Shown here: positions 43,827 to 54,762 of the stretch, one piece after another
Numbering within the stretch: the stretch's first letter is position 1
Layout of the letters: each line of letters begins with the position of its first letter
Assembly: GCF_000002235.5 (NCBI RefSeq)
Contig: NW_022145607.1
Coordinates: 39,546,029 to 39,610,028, forward strand
From: Strongylocentrotus purpuratus
Lineage: Eukaryota > Echinodermata > Echinoidea > Camarodonta > Strongylocentrotidae
Reading direction: 5' to 3'
Length of the DNA: 64,000 nt
Translations under genes and position numbers: made by a program
Notes under the pieces: model-generated
Told to the model about the DNA's origin: nothing
What the model saw: the letters and a program-made list of their open reading frames with translations, nothing else
Databases searched by the model: none

Positions 43827-45625
43827 AGTAAATTATTTTCAACATTGTTATAAAAAAAGGTCATGTCACTACTACGTTACTCAAATTGCCATTTAGCATA
43901 GATGGATCAGGAAATGCAATTTGTATTAGTTCATTAGTTATTCATAGTACTGTAATTACTTTGTTTATACTCTTGCCAAAGAAAGTTATCCGGGTAATAA
44001 ACCATTATTATAATCATGTACACATATCACTTGATTATGGTTTATGAATATGGAAATCAAAAGGAATTGTGAAATATTATTTTGTTTTGGGAACAAGGCA
44101 GTTGCTTCATCTCCTTGACACATTTGTATTGTATTTTCACATTTTTTCTTTATGGTGGTAGATGTCTATTTCAACATTATTGTTGTCAGTTTTTTTTGGT
44201 ACTAGACTTTCAATTTTGTTGATAAAAAAGACCTTGCCAAATATTTGTGTGTGACTTAAGAACAAGCCTATTTTATGTGTGTGATGTTTTTTTCACATGA
44301 TATGTATTTTTAAAGATGAAACCTGTACATATGTTTTTATATTAAAAAGCCTTTCATAAGTTAATTTTTTCTCATGCTCCTTGTAATTCTGTAAATATTG
44401 TTTCAAGAATGAGCGGTACAGAGGCCTACGAGTAAAAATGAGTGGTAGGTGTTATAGTTGGAAGAATAAGAGCGAGATGGATGCGAAAGCATGGAATATG
44501 AAAGGGAGAAGTAATGAAGTGATCAAGGTTAATGACGATACCTTTAAATTCCAACAATAACTCCAGCAGTGCAGTCATTAAAAAATATATATATTATTTT
44601 GTGATTTTGGAAGATGAGTGCTGTAAGTCTAGGTTACTGTTAGTATAATTAGACTCCAAAAAAAGTCCAAATAAATTAGAGTCTAACCCACTCGATCTAG
44701 TAATTGCTGAGCAGCAACTTGATTTCACTAAGGGCAAATAAATTCATAATAATGACAATATCTTTGACGGAATAATTCACGTAACTGCTGCCTGTGAGCT
44801 GTGGTCCCATGGTCCTTACTGAGTGACTGCGACTGAGCTGAGATTGATGTGTTCACGCCATTCACGCAGTTCTGAACAGTACACACATTTAGTAGAGTGG
44901 GACTGATTCGGTCACATTGGTGTCGGTAAATTCAAGAGATATATTTAGCCTACGGTATAAAAATGTATTTCTTTTCGAAGCACCTCACTTTTTCAATGTA
45001 TTATCCTGATTTAAATGAGAATAGTTTGTAGGTGAAATGCACAATTACATGGAATAAATAGCGGACTGTAGCAGACAGATTCGTTCCGGACCGTTCTGAG
45101 TGAATTACGTCATTGTAGGCTGCTCGCTCAACCAATCAGGGTGCAGGAATCGTTCGCGAGGGCTCGTTTTGTTCGAGAACGTCTTTTGGTGAATTTTTCG
45201 GGGACAATGTTTAACATTTTGCTGGATCCTGACCCTGTCATGAGATGAATCATCAAATATTTAGGTTCATTAGAAAGGTGAATATATGTGGATTCGGAAT
45301 ATTTATATGGCAATTACGTCTCAGGGGTTTAAACAAAAATTATAACGGTAAATATAAAACCTTGTGATTTGTGAATGTTTGGCAATATCTTATTACAAAT
45401 ATGAATCCTTTCCGATAACCAATTTCATTAAAAATATATATGTACAGAAATGTTGGGGTTTCATCTTGTGAAATCTAAAGACAGAAAGAGAAAAAAATAA
45501 CTAAGAGCGAAACTATGAGCGTTTGCAAAAGTGTGTTTCACAGCGGCTTCAGAGGTCAGACGAAGGTCACGAGATCGTCGCTGGAAATAAAAGAAGCACA
45601 TTTTTTCGGACATGCGGACTGACTG
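43827..45625. other. Noncoding AT-rich region
   Basis: No supported gene. A 'gctggatcctgaccctgtcat' block at 45221 is shared with 40736 in the SGNH intron, and two AATAAA-type signals (43994, 45053) could serve transcripts from the left. Confidence 0.5.
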
Positions 45626-46045
45626 CATATTTCTAAACACGTGCGAGAGTTCGGGATTTCTCGGAAACAGCTGGGTGAGAGAAGTTACGATCTATGTTTT
45701 GCATGCCTCGACTGTCACAAACCATAGACGTAATCACTCAACAACGACTAAAAAACCTTTGCTCCTGCAAAATCGTAAACTTCTTCTTCAACTTCAAGTA
45801 TTTACACTGCTTTAGGAGTTTGGAGAGGTAGGATTCTCGTGGATTGTAAGGTAGGAAATCCTTTGCTTTTGACTTCTAATCATTGTTTTTCTCCTTTAGA
45901 CTGATTTTGTCGGGCTTTTCCTTCACTCATTTTTTGATACGTGGATTGGCTGTATACGTGTGTGAGTGCGCGTGTTACCAGCAGTTCCGTGTAGGCCCAC
46001 CTACCCGCTTGGCGGTAGGGGGCTTCGTAGCCAATTATTAAATAA
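45626..46045 (+). repeat. ~420-bp direct repeat, right copy
   Basis: Same as 39514-39951 apart from small indels. It is followed by 'aattaaaaataaagagg' instead of the inverted repeat, then within ~120 bp by the 3' end of the LINE at 46165. Confidence 0.8.
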
Positions 46046-46447
46046 AATTAAAAATAAAGAGGGAATAGGAGACAAATAAAATTAGTGATTATTTGTTGAA
46101 GACAAGCTGTTTGGATTTGTTTAATTTGTTTCGGAGTCGTAAAGCTTACTGATAATAAATCTACATTTATTGAATTGAATTGAATTGAATTTATTTACCA
46201 CTTTCATAAAAACATACAAAGGCAAAGAATACAATACTTTTTTGCAAACATAGAAAAACCACTAAAATGGAAAATACACTAGAAGTCTAAAGGAAATTAC
46301 GAAGTGGTTGGATCATCAAAAAAGTTACAAAAACTTATAAGTAGATGATCCTAAAAAAGTACACAAAAAAAAACTAAACAAAAAGGGGACAAAGAAAATA
46401 CAATACTACAATGGTAATTACACACATAAAAATTGCGTTTGTCAAAT

Positions 46448-49400
46448 TCAAATTTGCTGTATCAGGTGAAGTTTTAAATGATGCTTAAAACTGTTTAAAG
46501 ATGCACACTGTTTAAGTTTAGGGGGTAGTTTGTTCCAAATAGTGGGTCCTTGGCATAAAAAGATACTATTTGAAAATGAAGAATGACCATATATTACACG
46601 AGTACGAGTGTCTGCTGAAGTCCTGGTATTATATCTATGAATATCGTTATTGCTCTGAAATATATTACAAAAGATTTCTGGTAATAGATCTAGGTTATGA
46701 TAATATGAATACATAAAAACACAGAGTTGAAAATCATGTAATAATGATATTGGGAGAATATTCAGTTTCAAGAAAAGAGGTCTGCTTGGACTTAAAAATG
46801 GCTTGTGGCAAATTATACGAACTGCTCTTTTTTGTAGGAGGAAAATACGATTAAGTAAATGCTGTTTACAAAAACCCCATATAATGTTACAGTAGGATAT
46901 ATAAGGCAAGATTAGTGAGTTGTATAACATTATGAGAATTTTGGTTGGCAAGATGTCTTTAAGTTTACTCATAATTCCTATTGTTCTAGACACTTTACGT
47001 AGAACTTCATAGACGTGTGTTTTCCATTTAAGATCTTTATCAATATTAATGCCTAAGAACTTGGTTGAATTGGTATGTTCAATCAGATTTCCATTCATAT
47101 ATATTTTTACTTCACTAACACACGTCTTTGGAAAGTTAAATAACATAACATTGGTTTTTTCATAGTTAAGTTGCAGTTTATTTGCTTTAATCCACTCACT
47201 AACCTTTAAGAGCTCAGTGTTTAGATTTTTGGTCAGGCATTCAACATCTTTATGCTTATAAAATATATTTGTATCATCCGCGAACAGTATAAAATTCAAA
47301 ATGGGAGAGACTGAATGTAAATCATTTATATAAATTAAGAAGAGCAGTGGGCCTATAATTGACCCCTGCGGAATACCACAGGAAACTAATTGTAAACTTG
47401 AATTTTTAGAATTGAAAACAGTGAATTGTTTGCGATCATTTAGATAACTGCGAAATAATTGAAGAGTAACACCACGAATTCCATAATAATAAAGTTTTGA
47501 AAGGAGGATATCATGGTTAATTGAATCAAACGCTTTTTTAAAATCCAAAAATATACCAACAATGATTTCTTTGTTTTCAATTGCCTTTGATACTTGTATT
47601 AAAAAATCTAAAAGAGCATGATCAGTTGAATACCTGGCCCTAAATCCAAACTGCTTATTATAAAGTATACTATGTTTATCAAGAAAACCGTGTAGTCTGG
47701 TATAGATGCATTTTTCAAAGATTTTAGAGAAGAGTGGAAGTAATGAAATGGGTCTGTAATTTGAGAATATATCTTTAGGTCCCTTTTTATGAATGGGAAT
47801 AATTTTGGCAATTTTCAGGTCAACAGGTACAACACCTTGCTCAATACATGAGTTAAAAATATTGCACAACGGTTTACATATGACATGAATAACCTTTTTC
47901 ACTACAGAACAATCAATGGAGTCAAAACCAGGAGCTTTACCATTTTTGAAAGATAGAGCATTATTAATTATTTCTTTTTCAGTGATGGGTAAGAAATATG
48001 CAGTATGAGGAAAATTGCTATTTAAATAAGAGGTACAGTTAATATTCGTTACGTTCCTGTTCATACTAGCTAATTTATGACCAACATCTTTAAAATAATC
48101 ATTAAAGCTCTCAGCAATTTCTTTAGAATCACTTACTACTGAATTGTTACACTTAAACACAGAGGAATTTTTCTGATATTTCTTTCTCTGGAGAATATCA
48201 TTAATAGTTCTCCAGGTTTTATTAATGTTTCCTTTAAATGTACGAAACTTTGAAAAGTAATAATTTCTTTTGGCACTACGAATTTGGTTTGTGTAAAGAT
48301 TACGGAATTTGTTGTAGCAATCTTTTCGGAGTTCAGTAGGATTTTTAATGTACTTTTTGTAAAGGTAATTTTTTCTTGAACACATCCTTTTCAGTTCTTT
48401 AGTAAACCATGGTTTATGATTTTTCTTATAAATTATTTTTTTGAGTGGAAAACAAGTACGATAGATCTCAGAAAAAACCTCCATAAATTTCTCATACATC
48501 AGGTTTGGCTCCTCATGATAAACAGAAAGCAAACAGGTAAAATCAGTTGTAGAGAGATCTCTAAGAAAACAGTTGACATTCATATCATTAATTTGATGTT
48601 TGAATACCGCTGGTTGTTCTTCATGAATACCTTTAAAATCAAAAACTCCAAATATTGGTAAATGATCAGATATTTCAGAGGTCAATATACCAGAAAAAAT
48701 ATTGCAGATACTATTTGTAAATATATTATCTATCAAGGTTGCTGTGGAATCTGTTATTCTTGTTGGCTTTGTAATTAGAGGAGCAAAACAAAACGAATAA
48801 AAAAGTTCCACCAACTCATTACACAGGTTTTGCACATCTAGTTTCATCAAGTCAAAATTAAAATCTCCAAGAAATATACACTCCTTTTTCTCTATGTACA
48901 CTTTGCACAAGATGTTCCTAATGATATCAATGAAATTAGCCTGTGATTGATCTGGAGGTCTATAAAAAACGCCAACAATAACATTTTTACCTGGCTTAAA
49001 AACTTCTATAAAAAGACTCTCACAAAGAGGGTTAAAGACCGAAATGTCATTGCCTACAATGTACCTTATGTCATGCCTAATTGCAAATGCAACTCCTCCT
49101 CCTCTCCTGTCGTTACGGGATTCACTCTCCACATTATAGCCTTCAATATAAAACTCCTTTCTTACCTTAGTATCTAACCATGTTTCACTAAATGCTACAA
49201 GACCAAAAGAGTGTTCTAGAGTTGAGAGTACAGATGTTATGTCATCATAATGTTTAGGCAGGCTTCTGCAATTTATATGTAACAATGAAAAAGCATTGCT
49301 TTTGGTTAAATCTTGATTCAAAAATTCTTCAGGAGTCATATACATTGAGCCATTTTCTACTTCTTCCATCAAAATACTATTGACATTATCGAATGCAAAA

Positions 49401-49462
49401 AGAGGGATACATATAATTAAAACATAGTTTAAAGTTCTCCAAGGAAAGGATAGTAGTGACAA
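46448..49462 (-). CDS. LINE ORF2: AP endonuclease and reverse transcriptase
   Basis: 1,004 codons, uninterrupted. AP endonuclease (about residues 60-285): LLHINCRSLPKH, AFSETWLD, RRGGGVAFAIRHD, GVFYRPPD, FLGDFNFDLMK and the ISDHLPIF histidine block. RT (about 500-770): KIAKIIPIHKKGPKD, SNYRPISLLP, GIFLDFKKAFDSINH, GIPQGSIIGPLLFLIYINDL and the catalytic FADDT box, then FLGINIDKDLKWK. The C-terminal region has LLQKRAVRIICH. The protein would nick target DNA and prime reverse transcription from it. The real start may be the later Met at about 49369 (MEEVENG), since the first residues are hydrophobic. No RNase H. Confidence 0.9.
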   Translation of the reverse strand: MSLLSFPWRTLNYVLIICIPLFAFDNVNSILMEEVENGSMYMTPEEFLNQDLTKSNAFSLLHINCRSLPKHYDDITSVLSTLEHSFGLVAFSETWLDTKVRKEFYIEGYNVESESRNDRRGGGVAFAIRHDIRYIVGNDISVFNPLCESLFIEVFKPGKNVIVGVFYRPPDQSQANFIDIIRNILCKVYIEKKECIFLGDFNFDLMKLDVQNLCNELVELFYSFCFAPLITKPTRITDSTATLIDNIFTNSICNIFSGILTSEISDHLPIFGVFDFKGIHEEQPAVFKHQINDMNVNCFLRDLSTTDFTCLLSVYHEEPNLMYEKFMEVFSEIYRTCFPLKKIIYKKNHKPWFTKELKRMCSRKNYLYKKYIKNPTELRKDCYNKFRNLYTNQIRSAKRNYYFSKFRTFKGNINKTWRTINDILQRKKYQKNSSVFKCNNSVVSDSKEIAESFNDYFKDVGHKLASMNRNVTNINCTSYLNSNFPHTAYFLPITEKEIINNALSFKNGKAPGFDSIDCSVVKKVIHVICKPLCNIFNSCIEQGVVPVDLKIAKIIPIHKKGPKDIFSNYRPISLLPLFSKIFEKCIYTRLHGFLDKHSILYNKQFGFRARYSTDHALLDFLIQVSKAIENKEIIVGIFLDFKKAFDSINHDILLSKLYYYGIRGVTLQLFRSYLNDRKQFTVFNSKNSSLQLVSCGIPQGSIIGPLLFLIYINDLHSVSPILNFILFADDTNIFYKHKDVECLTKNLNTELLKVSEWIKANKLQLNYEKTNVMLFNFPKTCVSEVKIYMNGNLIEHTNSTKFLGINIDKDLKWKTHVYEVLRKVSRTIGIMSKLKDILPTKILIMLYNSLILPYISYCNIIWGFCKQHLLNRIFLLQKRAVRIICHKPFLSPSRPLFLKLNILPISLLHDFQLCVFMYSYYHNLDLLPEIFCNIFQSNNDIHRYNTRTSADTRTRVIYGHSSFSNSIFLCQGPTIWNKLPPKLKQCASLNSFKHHLKLHLIQQI

Positions 49463-49712
49463 CCAGCATGCTTATTTGATTGCGGATAATAATAGTACTG
49501 AAACAAACACAACTTAATGAACACATATCAAATGAAAAAAATCAGAAGAACAAAGCTGGGGGGGGGGGGGAACTAAGATAATGAGTTGAGTTATTGAAAT
49601 ACACACATTAATTGTTGCCAGGAGATATCTAAATGGTACAAGTTAAATGTACATGTATAATATATAATGGCAGAGATAAAGATAAGGACAAGAGTCAAAT
49701 AAGTGAGAAAAA

Positions 49713-50600
49713 TCACTTCTTCAGGCGGGCAAGATCTGTTTCTGATGAGATGATAATTGAGGTCAGTTTTCCACCTGTCGCTTTGACTTGCGCAAAGATC
49801 CTGCCATCACTTGTCCATGTGCTCTCCAAAGAAGGAATCAATCTTACAGATTTGTACACTTTTTGATAGAGAGCTTGATTTCTCACTGTGAGATCTTCCT
49901 GGATAGATATTTTAGTTCCTTTTAACTTCCTACGTGATGCAATGACCTGCCTCCTTACGCGATAGCTACAAAACTTAACTATCAAAGCACGATGCTTATC
50001 CGAAGCCATCTTTCCTACGCGATGGCATCTTTCGATGTTAGCTACGGAGATGTCGAGATTTAGATGCTTCCTGAAGACATCGTTGATGACAAGTTGATCT
50101 GGATCTTCACCACGATGTTCGGGTATGCCAAAGATCCTCACACAGTTGCGGCGAGAGTACTGCTCTAGATCGTTGTTGGTTCTCTTCAGTGTATCAAGCT
50201 GTTCCTGCTGTGATTCAACCAATTTGTGAAGCTTCTTAACATCCTTCTCAGCCTCTTCCATATTAACTTTCAAGTCGTGAATTGACCCTCGATTCTCCTC
50301 ACTGTAGTCCATTAGTCGTTGATACGTTGCATCCACAACTGTTTTTACCATGGATTTGATAATTAGCTGAATTTTGTCTAAGAAAGTGGAGTTAGCTAGT
50401 AGATCATCCATGACCTCAGCTACAAGAGACGCTGCAGCCCGTTGATTCTCACCCTGGCCCTGGCAGGTCGGTGAGTACGAGTCTGAGGTACTCTTCTCTT
50501 GGATTTCACTCTGACTAGACGCTGATGCACCCCTTGTTACCACCATGATGAGAGTGCGAGTATACAAGATATAATGATAGTCTAGTAAGGAGTATGGCAA
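49713..50600 (-). CDS. LINE ORF1 protein, coiled coil plus RRM-like
   Basis: 295 codons on the same strand, ending 250 nt before ORF2. A Ser/Gln-rich N terminus precedes a long heptad-like helix (about 100-160: DLKVNMEEAEKDVKKLHKL), then YSRRNCVRIFGIPEHRGED and an IERCHRVGK segment, the RRM-like/C-terminal pattern of L1-type ORF1 proteins (RNA chaperone, trimer-forming by analogy). A likely start is the internal MVVTRGASAS (about 50546) rather than the first Met. A 12-G run (49560-49571) lies in the inter-ORF gap. Confidence 0.8.
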   Translation of the reverse strand: MPYSLLDYHYILYTRTLIMVVTRGASASSQSEIQEKSTSDSYSPTCQGQGENQRAAASLVAEVMDDLLANSTFLDKIQLIIKSMVKTVVDATYQRLMDYSEENRGSIHDLKVNMEEAEKDVKKLHKLVESQQEQLDTLKRTNNDLEQYSRRNCVRIFGIPEHRGEDPDQLVINDVFRKHLNLDISVANIERCHRVGKMASDKHRALIVKFCSYRVRRQVIASRRKLKGTKISIQEDLTVRNQALYQKVYKSVRLIPSLESTWTSDGRIFAQVKATGGKLTSIIISSETDLARLKK

Positions 50601-50700
50601 TACTAATCGGCGACCTTAGAAACAGACAGTAAATTGGTCTGATCTCGCGGAGCTCAGTAGTCTACTGTCTCTAGTGATAAGCAATAGAAAAAACGAGCAC

Positions 50701-51360
50701 CCACAAAAGTCTACACATGGGACAGCCTTTAAAAAAGGACAATCAAGTAAGGCCGCACAAGCATCAAAATCACATATGTTCGTACCTGTTGTTGTTTGAA
50801 ATATCTAGGAGTTCCTAGACCTCTAGATCTAGTGGATATTGTGGGGGTTCTGCTCCCATGAGTTCTGCTACTGTTGTTTTAGTTTTAAGGGCGTGTGTCA
50901 TTCAATTATGAATATTTACGCCGAATTCAAGTTTTTTAATAATTTTATATAATTTTAAATGGAAGCAAAACAAAAAGGGGAAAAAAAAATTGACGCTGTT
51001 CAATTTTTCGCATTTTGCGGAGATTCCAGACAGGCTGTCGACATAGACTAGAATCATTTAACCGTTTTGTGCGTATTTTCTGGCCAGCCCGGTTCGGTGC
51101 ATTGAACAGGCTTCTCGGCTTGCATGTTCTATGCGATGCCTGTCGGTGGGATGTCTCCTTTCCGGGAAAAAACAAAAGCAAACAAAAAATGAGAAAGAAA
51201 TAGATCTATAAAACAAAACCATTACTTAGAGTCTATAATTTAATTAGACTGAAAAACAGTTTTTGAAAATCTCAAACTATGTAGATATTTCGGGCTTCTT
51301 GTGCAAGGTGCAGTTAGTAATACCTTAATCTTAATGAAGTACGATACGTTACCTACGACC
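50701..51360. other. Noncoding spacer, possibly LINE 5' UTR in part
   Basis: No supported gene. A G/A-rich stretch at 50970-50990 and a GC-richer part at 51030-51170 show no domain. Confidence 0.45.
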
Positions 51361-51385
51361 TATATATATATATATATATATGTGT

Positions 51386-51412
<27 letters not shown>
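51361..51412 (+). repeat. (TA)n microsatellite
   Basis: Two TA runs separated by a TGTGTT block. Confidence 0.9.
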
Positions 51413-51417
<5 letters not shown>

Positions 51418-51419
51418 TT

Positions 51420-52260
51420 ATGATTAAATAGCCTACTATAATAGGCAAGACCAGTTTTGATCTACATGACATAATGAGGTATGGACGGTATAATTTAATT
51501 TCTTGATTTTGGGCTCGCATGAGTGCAGGTCGCTCAACAAAATACAAAACACACCAGGTCCTTGAGTTGCTGGGTAACTTGCCTACTGGAAGGCCATAGG
51601 AAGCACCGACCAAAGACAAGCCAGACTGGGTTTCACCCCAGTTGTTGACCACACGGGGGATGACCACTTCCATTGGCCCCAGTGCCCAATTTCCTGTGCG
51701 CATGTAGCCTACCTGTGAAGTTAGCTGCATTGTAATGTCTCGCTGTTTTATTTATTTATTTACATTTTTATTTATCAATATGATTTGAATTAAGAAAGAA
51801 AGGAAGAAAAAAAAATCATTATGGCCCTGCAAATGAAACCAAGGCATATCCATGTATACTATTTACCAAAACATATTTGATGGAATAGAATTTAAATAGT
51901 CTATAATAGGCAAGACCAGTTTTAACTTCTACATGACACAAAATAATACGGTATAATTTCATTTCTTATACTGAGATGATTATTTTGGACTCGCATGAGT
52001 GCAGGTCGCTCAACAAAATGCAAAACACACCAGGTCCTTGAGTTGCTGGGTAACTCGCCTACTGGAAGGCCATAGGAAGCACCGACCAAAGACAAGCCAG
52101 ACTGGGTTTCACCCCAGTTGTTGACCACACGGGGGATGACCACTTCCATTGGCCCCAGTGCCCAATTTCCTGTGTTTGAAGTTAGCTGCATTATAGTTTC
52201 TCTCTTTTGTTTTATTTATTTATTTATTTACATTTTTATTTATCAAAATAAAAGAGAAAA
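51420..52260 (-). repeat. Two ~350-bp direct copies
   Basis: 51425-51780 and 51895-52245 share more than 200 nearly identical bases ('gagtgcaggtcgctcaacaaaat' to 'ttggccccagtgcccaatttcctgtg') and both end in (TTTA)n 'catttttatttatca'. Frames in this segment are open on the minus strand (GNWALGPMEVVIPRVVNNWG), but nucleotide identity is as high in noncoding parts. May be duplicated 3' sequence of the adjacent LINE or a SINE-like unit. Confidence 0.65.
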
Positions 52261-52411
52261 AAAATGATTTTAATAATCATCATGGTCATGATACAAAACA
52301 AAACACTATAGTATTGTAATTTTATGTCTTATATCCTTTTGTCATAATAATGTACATAACTTAATGGACATGTAATAATTCCTTTCTCTCTGAACTATTA
52401 TCTAAACTGGC

Positions 52412-53323
52412 TTACATAAAGGGAAATCTTTGTGTTCTTCTTACGAAGGCCACTAGCGCTTTTTGGTGTATATTCTCTGATGAAGTCGGCAGTCTTTCTA
52501 TGTTTCTTTCTTCCTTACGATTTATTTCAACTAAAAGCATTGATCTTTCTATGATGTATCTGGGGCATTCAGCAAGAAAATGTGTTGTGGTTTCTGGTAC
52601 TCCACAATTGTCACACAGCCCAGTGGCATGCTTATTTAGAAGGAGGAGGTTCTGATTAAGGCCAATATTGTCCATTCTTAAACAGTGCAGGATGGTCTCA
52701 CCACTCTTGTGGTTTACAACGAACTTAAAAGTCGCTGATACTGATTTTTTGATGCTTTTTAGTGGGGACACTGTTTCGTCCCATCTTCTTTGCCATTTGT
52801 GCATGTAATATAATTTTAGGATACTATTTGATTCATTTTTATTCAGTTTGTTTTTAATTTCAATTTGAGTATGTATTAAGGCGTGTTTGGCTGCCTTATC
52901 TGCCACCTCATTGGCCTGGATCTCACAGTGGCCTGGGATCCACTCAAAATATACTTGTACTCCGTTATAGTGGAGTTGTGTATACAGCATCAATATCTCA
53001 TAAATGAATTGCTCTTCCTTATTGTTTTTCAGCGCTTCCATAGCACCAAGAGAGTCGCAGAATATTACTGCTCCTGTATAAAGACTTGGTAGTTGGTTTA
53101 ACCAATATAATGCAAGGGCAATAGCTGCTAATTCTGCCCTGAATGAAGAAGTATTATTTTGCAGCCTTTTGGATTCTACATATTCGTAGTAAGGTACGAA
53201 GAAAGCCGCGGATGCGTTTCCTGTGTCTGGAAACTTCGAACCATCAGTGAATATATGTAGGTGATTTGCCCATTTCTGGTTTATTAGTTCTAAACTTCTG
53301 TCTTTGAAACAAAGCATTGTCAC
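52412..53323 (-). pseudogene. LINE RNase H domain and C terminus
   Basis: Open for 303 codons after an in-frame TAA at 53324-53326 that cuts it from RT. RNase H residues are all visible: D in HIFTDGSKFPD, E in SFRAELAAIALAL, D in VIFCDSLGAM and D in EVADKAAKHA. A CxxC..H..C motif follows (GLCDNCGVPETTTHFLAECP), the cysteine-histidine motif near the end of many I-type LINE proteins. Confidence 0.8.
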
Positions 53324-54762
53324 TTATAGAAATAATTTGACTGAGTTCCGTAGACACTGGAGCTGTGTCGTAATGCCAAGGGGGATGGGGGTGGTAGTAA
53401 AGATTTCTTCCACATCATAGGTAAGAATGTCTGGCAACTTTATTACTCTCTGACCGAATGGTTGTCTAGTATTCTTATCTTTATAGATGTTAAATTGCCA
53501 ACAATCTGTGAGATCTTCTGCCAAAGGGTGATTCGGGATGCTGTCTATACGCCTTTTTTTTTTTATGCTAAACATTTCCCGACGTAAATCCAGTGGCATT
53601 TCCCCCAGCTCTACCTGCAAGGTTCTGAGAGAGGTTCCCTTTTTCGCTCCTGCACAAACTAATAGGGATTGATATTGAACAGAGTTCAATATGTTCTTTA
53701 CATTTGTTGATGCGGAGTCAAATGCTTCGCAGGCGTAGTCCATTATGGAACGTATGATAGCTCTATATACTTGCAGAATTTCTTGAACATTGTTGCAAAA
53801 TTGAGCGTGAGCAATACATTTCAGGATATTTATTTTTTTCTTGCACCTCTGAACAATGTTTTGTATGTGCGGTTTCCAAGTTAATCTACTATCAAAAATG
53901 ACACCTAGGTATTTGTGTTCCTTTCGAGGAGCGAGTATATTTTCGTTAAGGGAAATCAGAAATTGTTCTTCTCTGGTTGAGCAAGAAAACAACATAGGTA
54001 CGGTTTTCTCATGGGATATATTCAGTCCCCATGATGAGAACCATTCGTTCAATACGTTTAAGTAGTCCTGTATATGTTTACTGGATTCTCTTAGATCATT
54101 TCCAGATTTCCAGATTACACAGTCATCTGCATATAACAAGTTATGTACAGCAGGTGAGACAGGAATATCATGACGCATAACATTGAATAAGATTGGACTA
54201 AGGGTACTACCTTGTGGAAGACCGTTATTGATTTCCATAGTGCAAGAGAGTTGTCTTCCTATTCGTACCTGAAATGTATGTCGTGATAGAAGATTGTGTA
54301 AATAGAGAAGTATGTGGCCTTTGAGTCCCAAGTTACTCAGTTTGACTAAAAGTCCTTTTGTCCACAGAGAGTCGAAAGCCTTCTCTAAATCTATAAATAC
54401 TGCAAGAGTTTTTACACTAGTTTCTAAGTTCTTCTGTATATCATTTTCCAGCTGTATAATATTATCTATGGTACAGCGTCCTTTTCGAAATCCGTTTTGT
54501 ATTGGAGATAATATATCATGTTTTCCAAGAAAAAAACTGAAGTCTCTTTTTTTACCATACTCTCCATTATTTTCATGAAACATGATGTTAAAGCAATGGG
54601 ACGATATGAGGTTGTTTTTGTGGGGTCCTTATTTTGCTTCAAAATGGGAATCAGTATTGAATGTTTACAAGCTGCTGGAATTTCACCGGTTTCCCAAATT
54701 TGGTTGATTAAATTGAGCATCTTTTTTTTAGCAGTCACTGGGAGGTTCTTATAAACCTGGTA
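53324..54762 (-). pseudogene. LINE reverse transcriptase
   Basis: RT blocks: HSILIPILKQNKDPTK, SYRPIALTSCFMK, NGFRKGRCTIDNI, VFIDLEKAFDSLW, GLPQGSTLSPILFNV and a YADD catalytic box (NLLYADDCVIW), then KYLGVIFDSRLTWK. One frameshift in the homopolymer-rich stretch near 54530-54560 and an in-frame TGA at 54763-54765 where the endonuclease-linker part ends. Confidence 0.8.

Larger units (their letters stand above)
46165..50700 (-). mobile_element. Full-length-looking CR1/L2-type LINE
   Basis: Minus strand with two open reading frames (49713-50600 and 46448-49462) and a tail of four ATTCA units at 46168-46192. The 5' end is not defined; 50600-50700 is probable 5' UTR. I could not identify a target duplication. 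No disabling mutation is visible in either ORF, unlike every other retroelement here. Confidence 0.8.

Noticed and set aside
50945..51203. Overlapping frames on both strands near 51 kb
   Set aside because: Short, no start context, splice or domain support.
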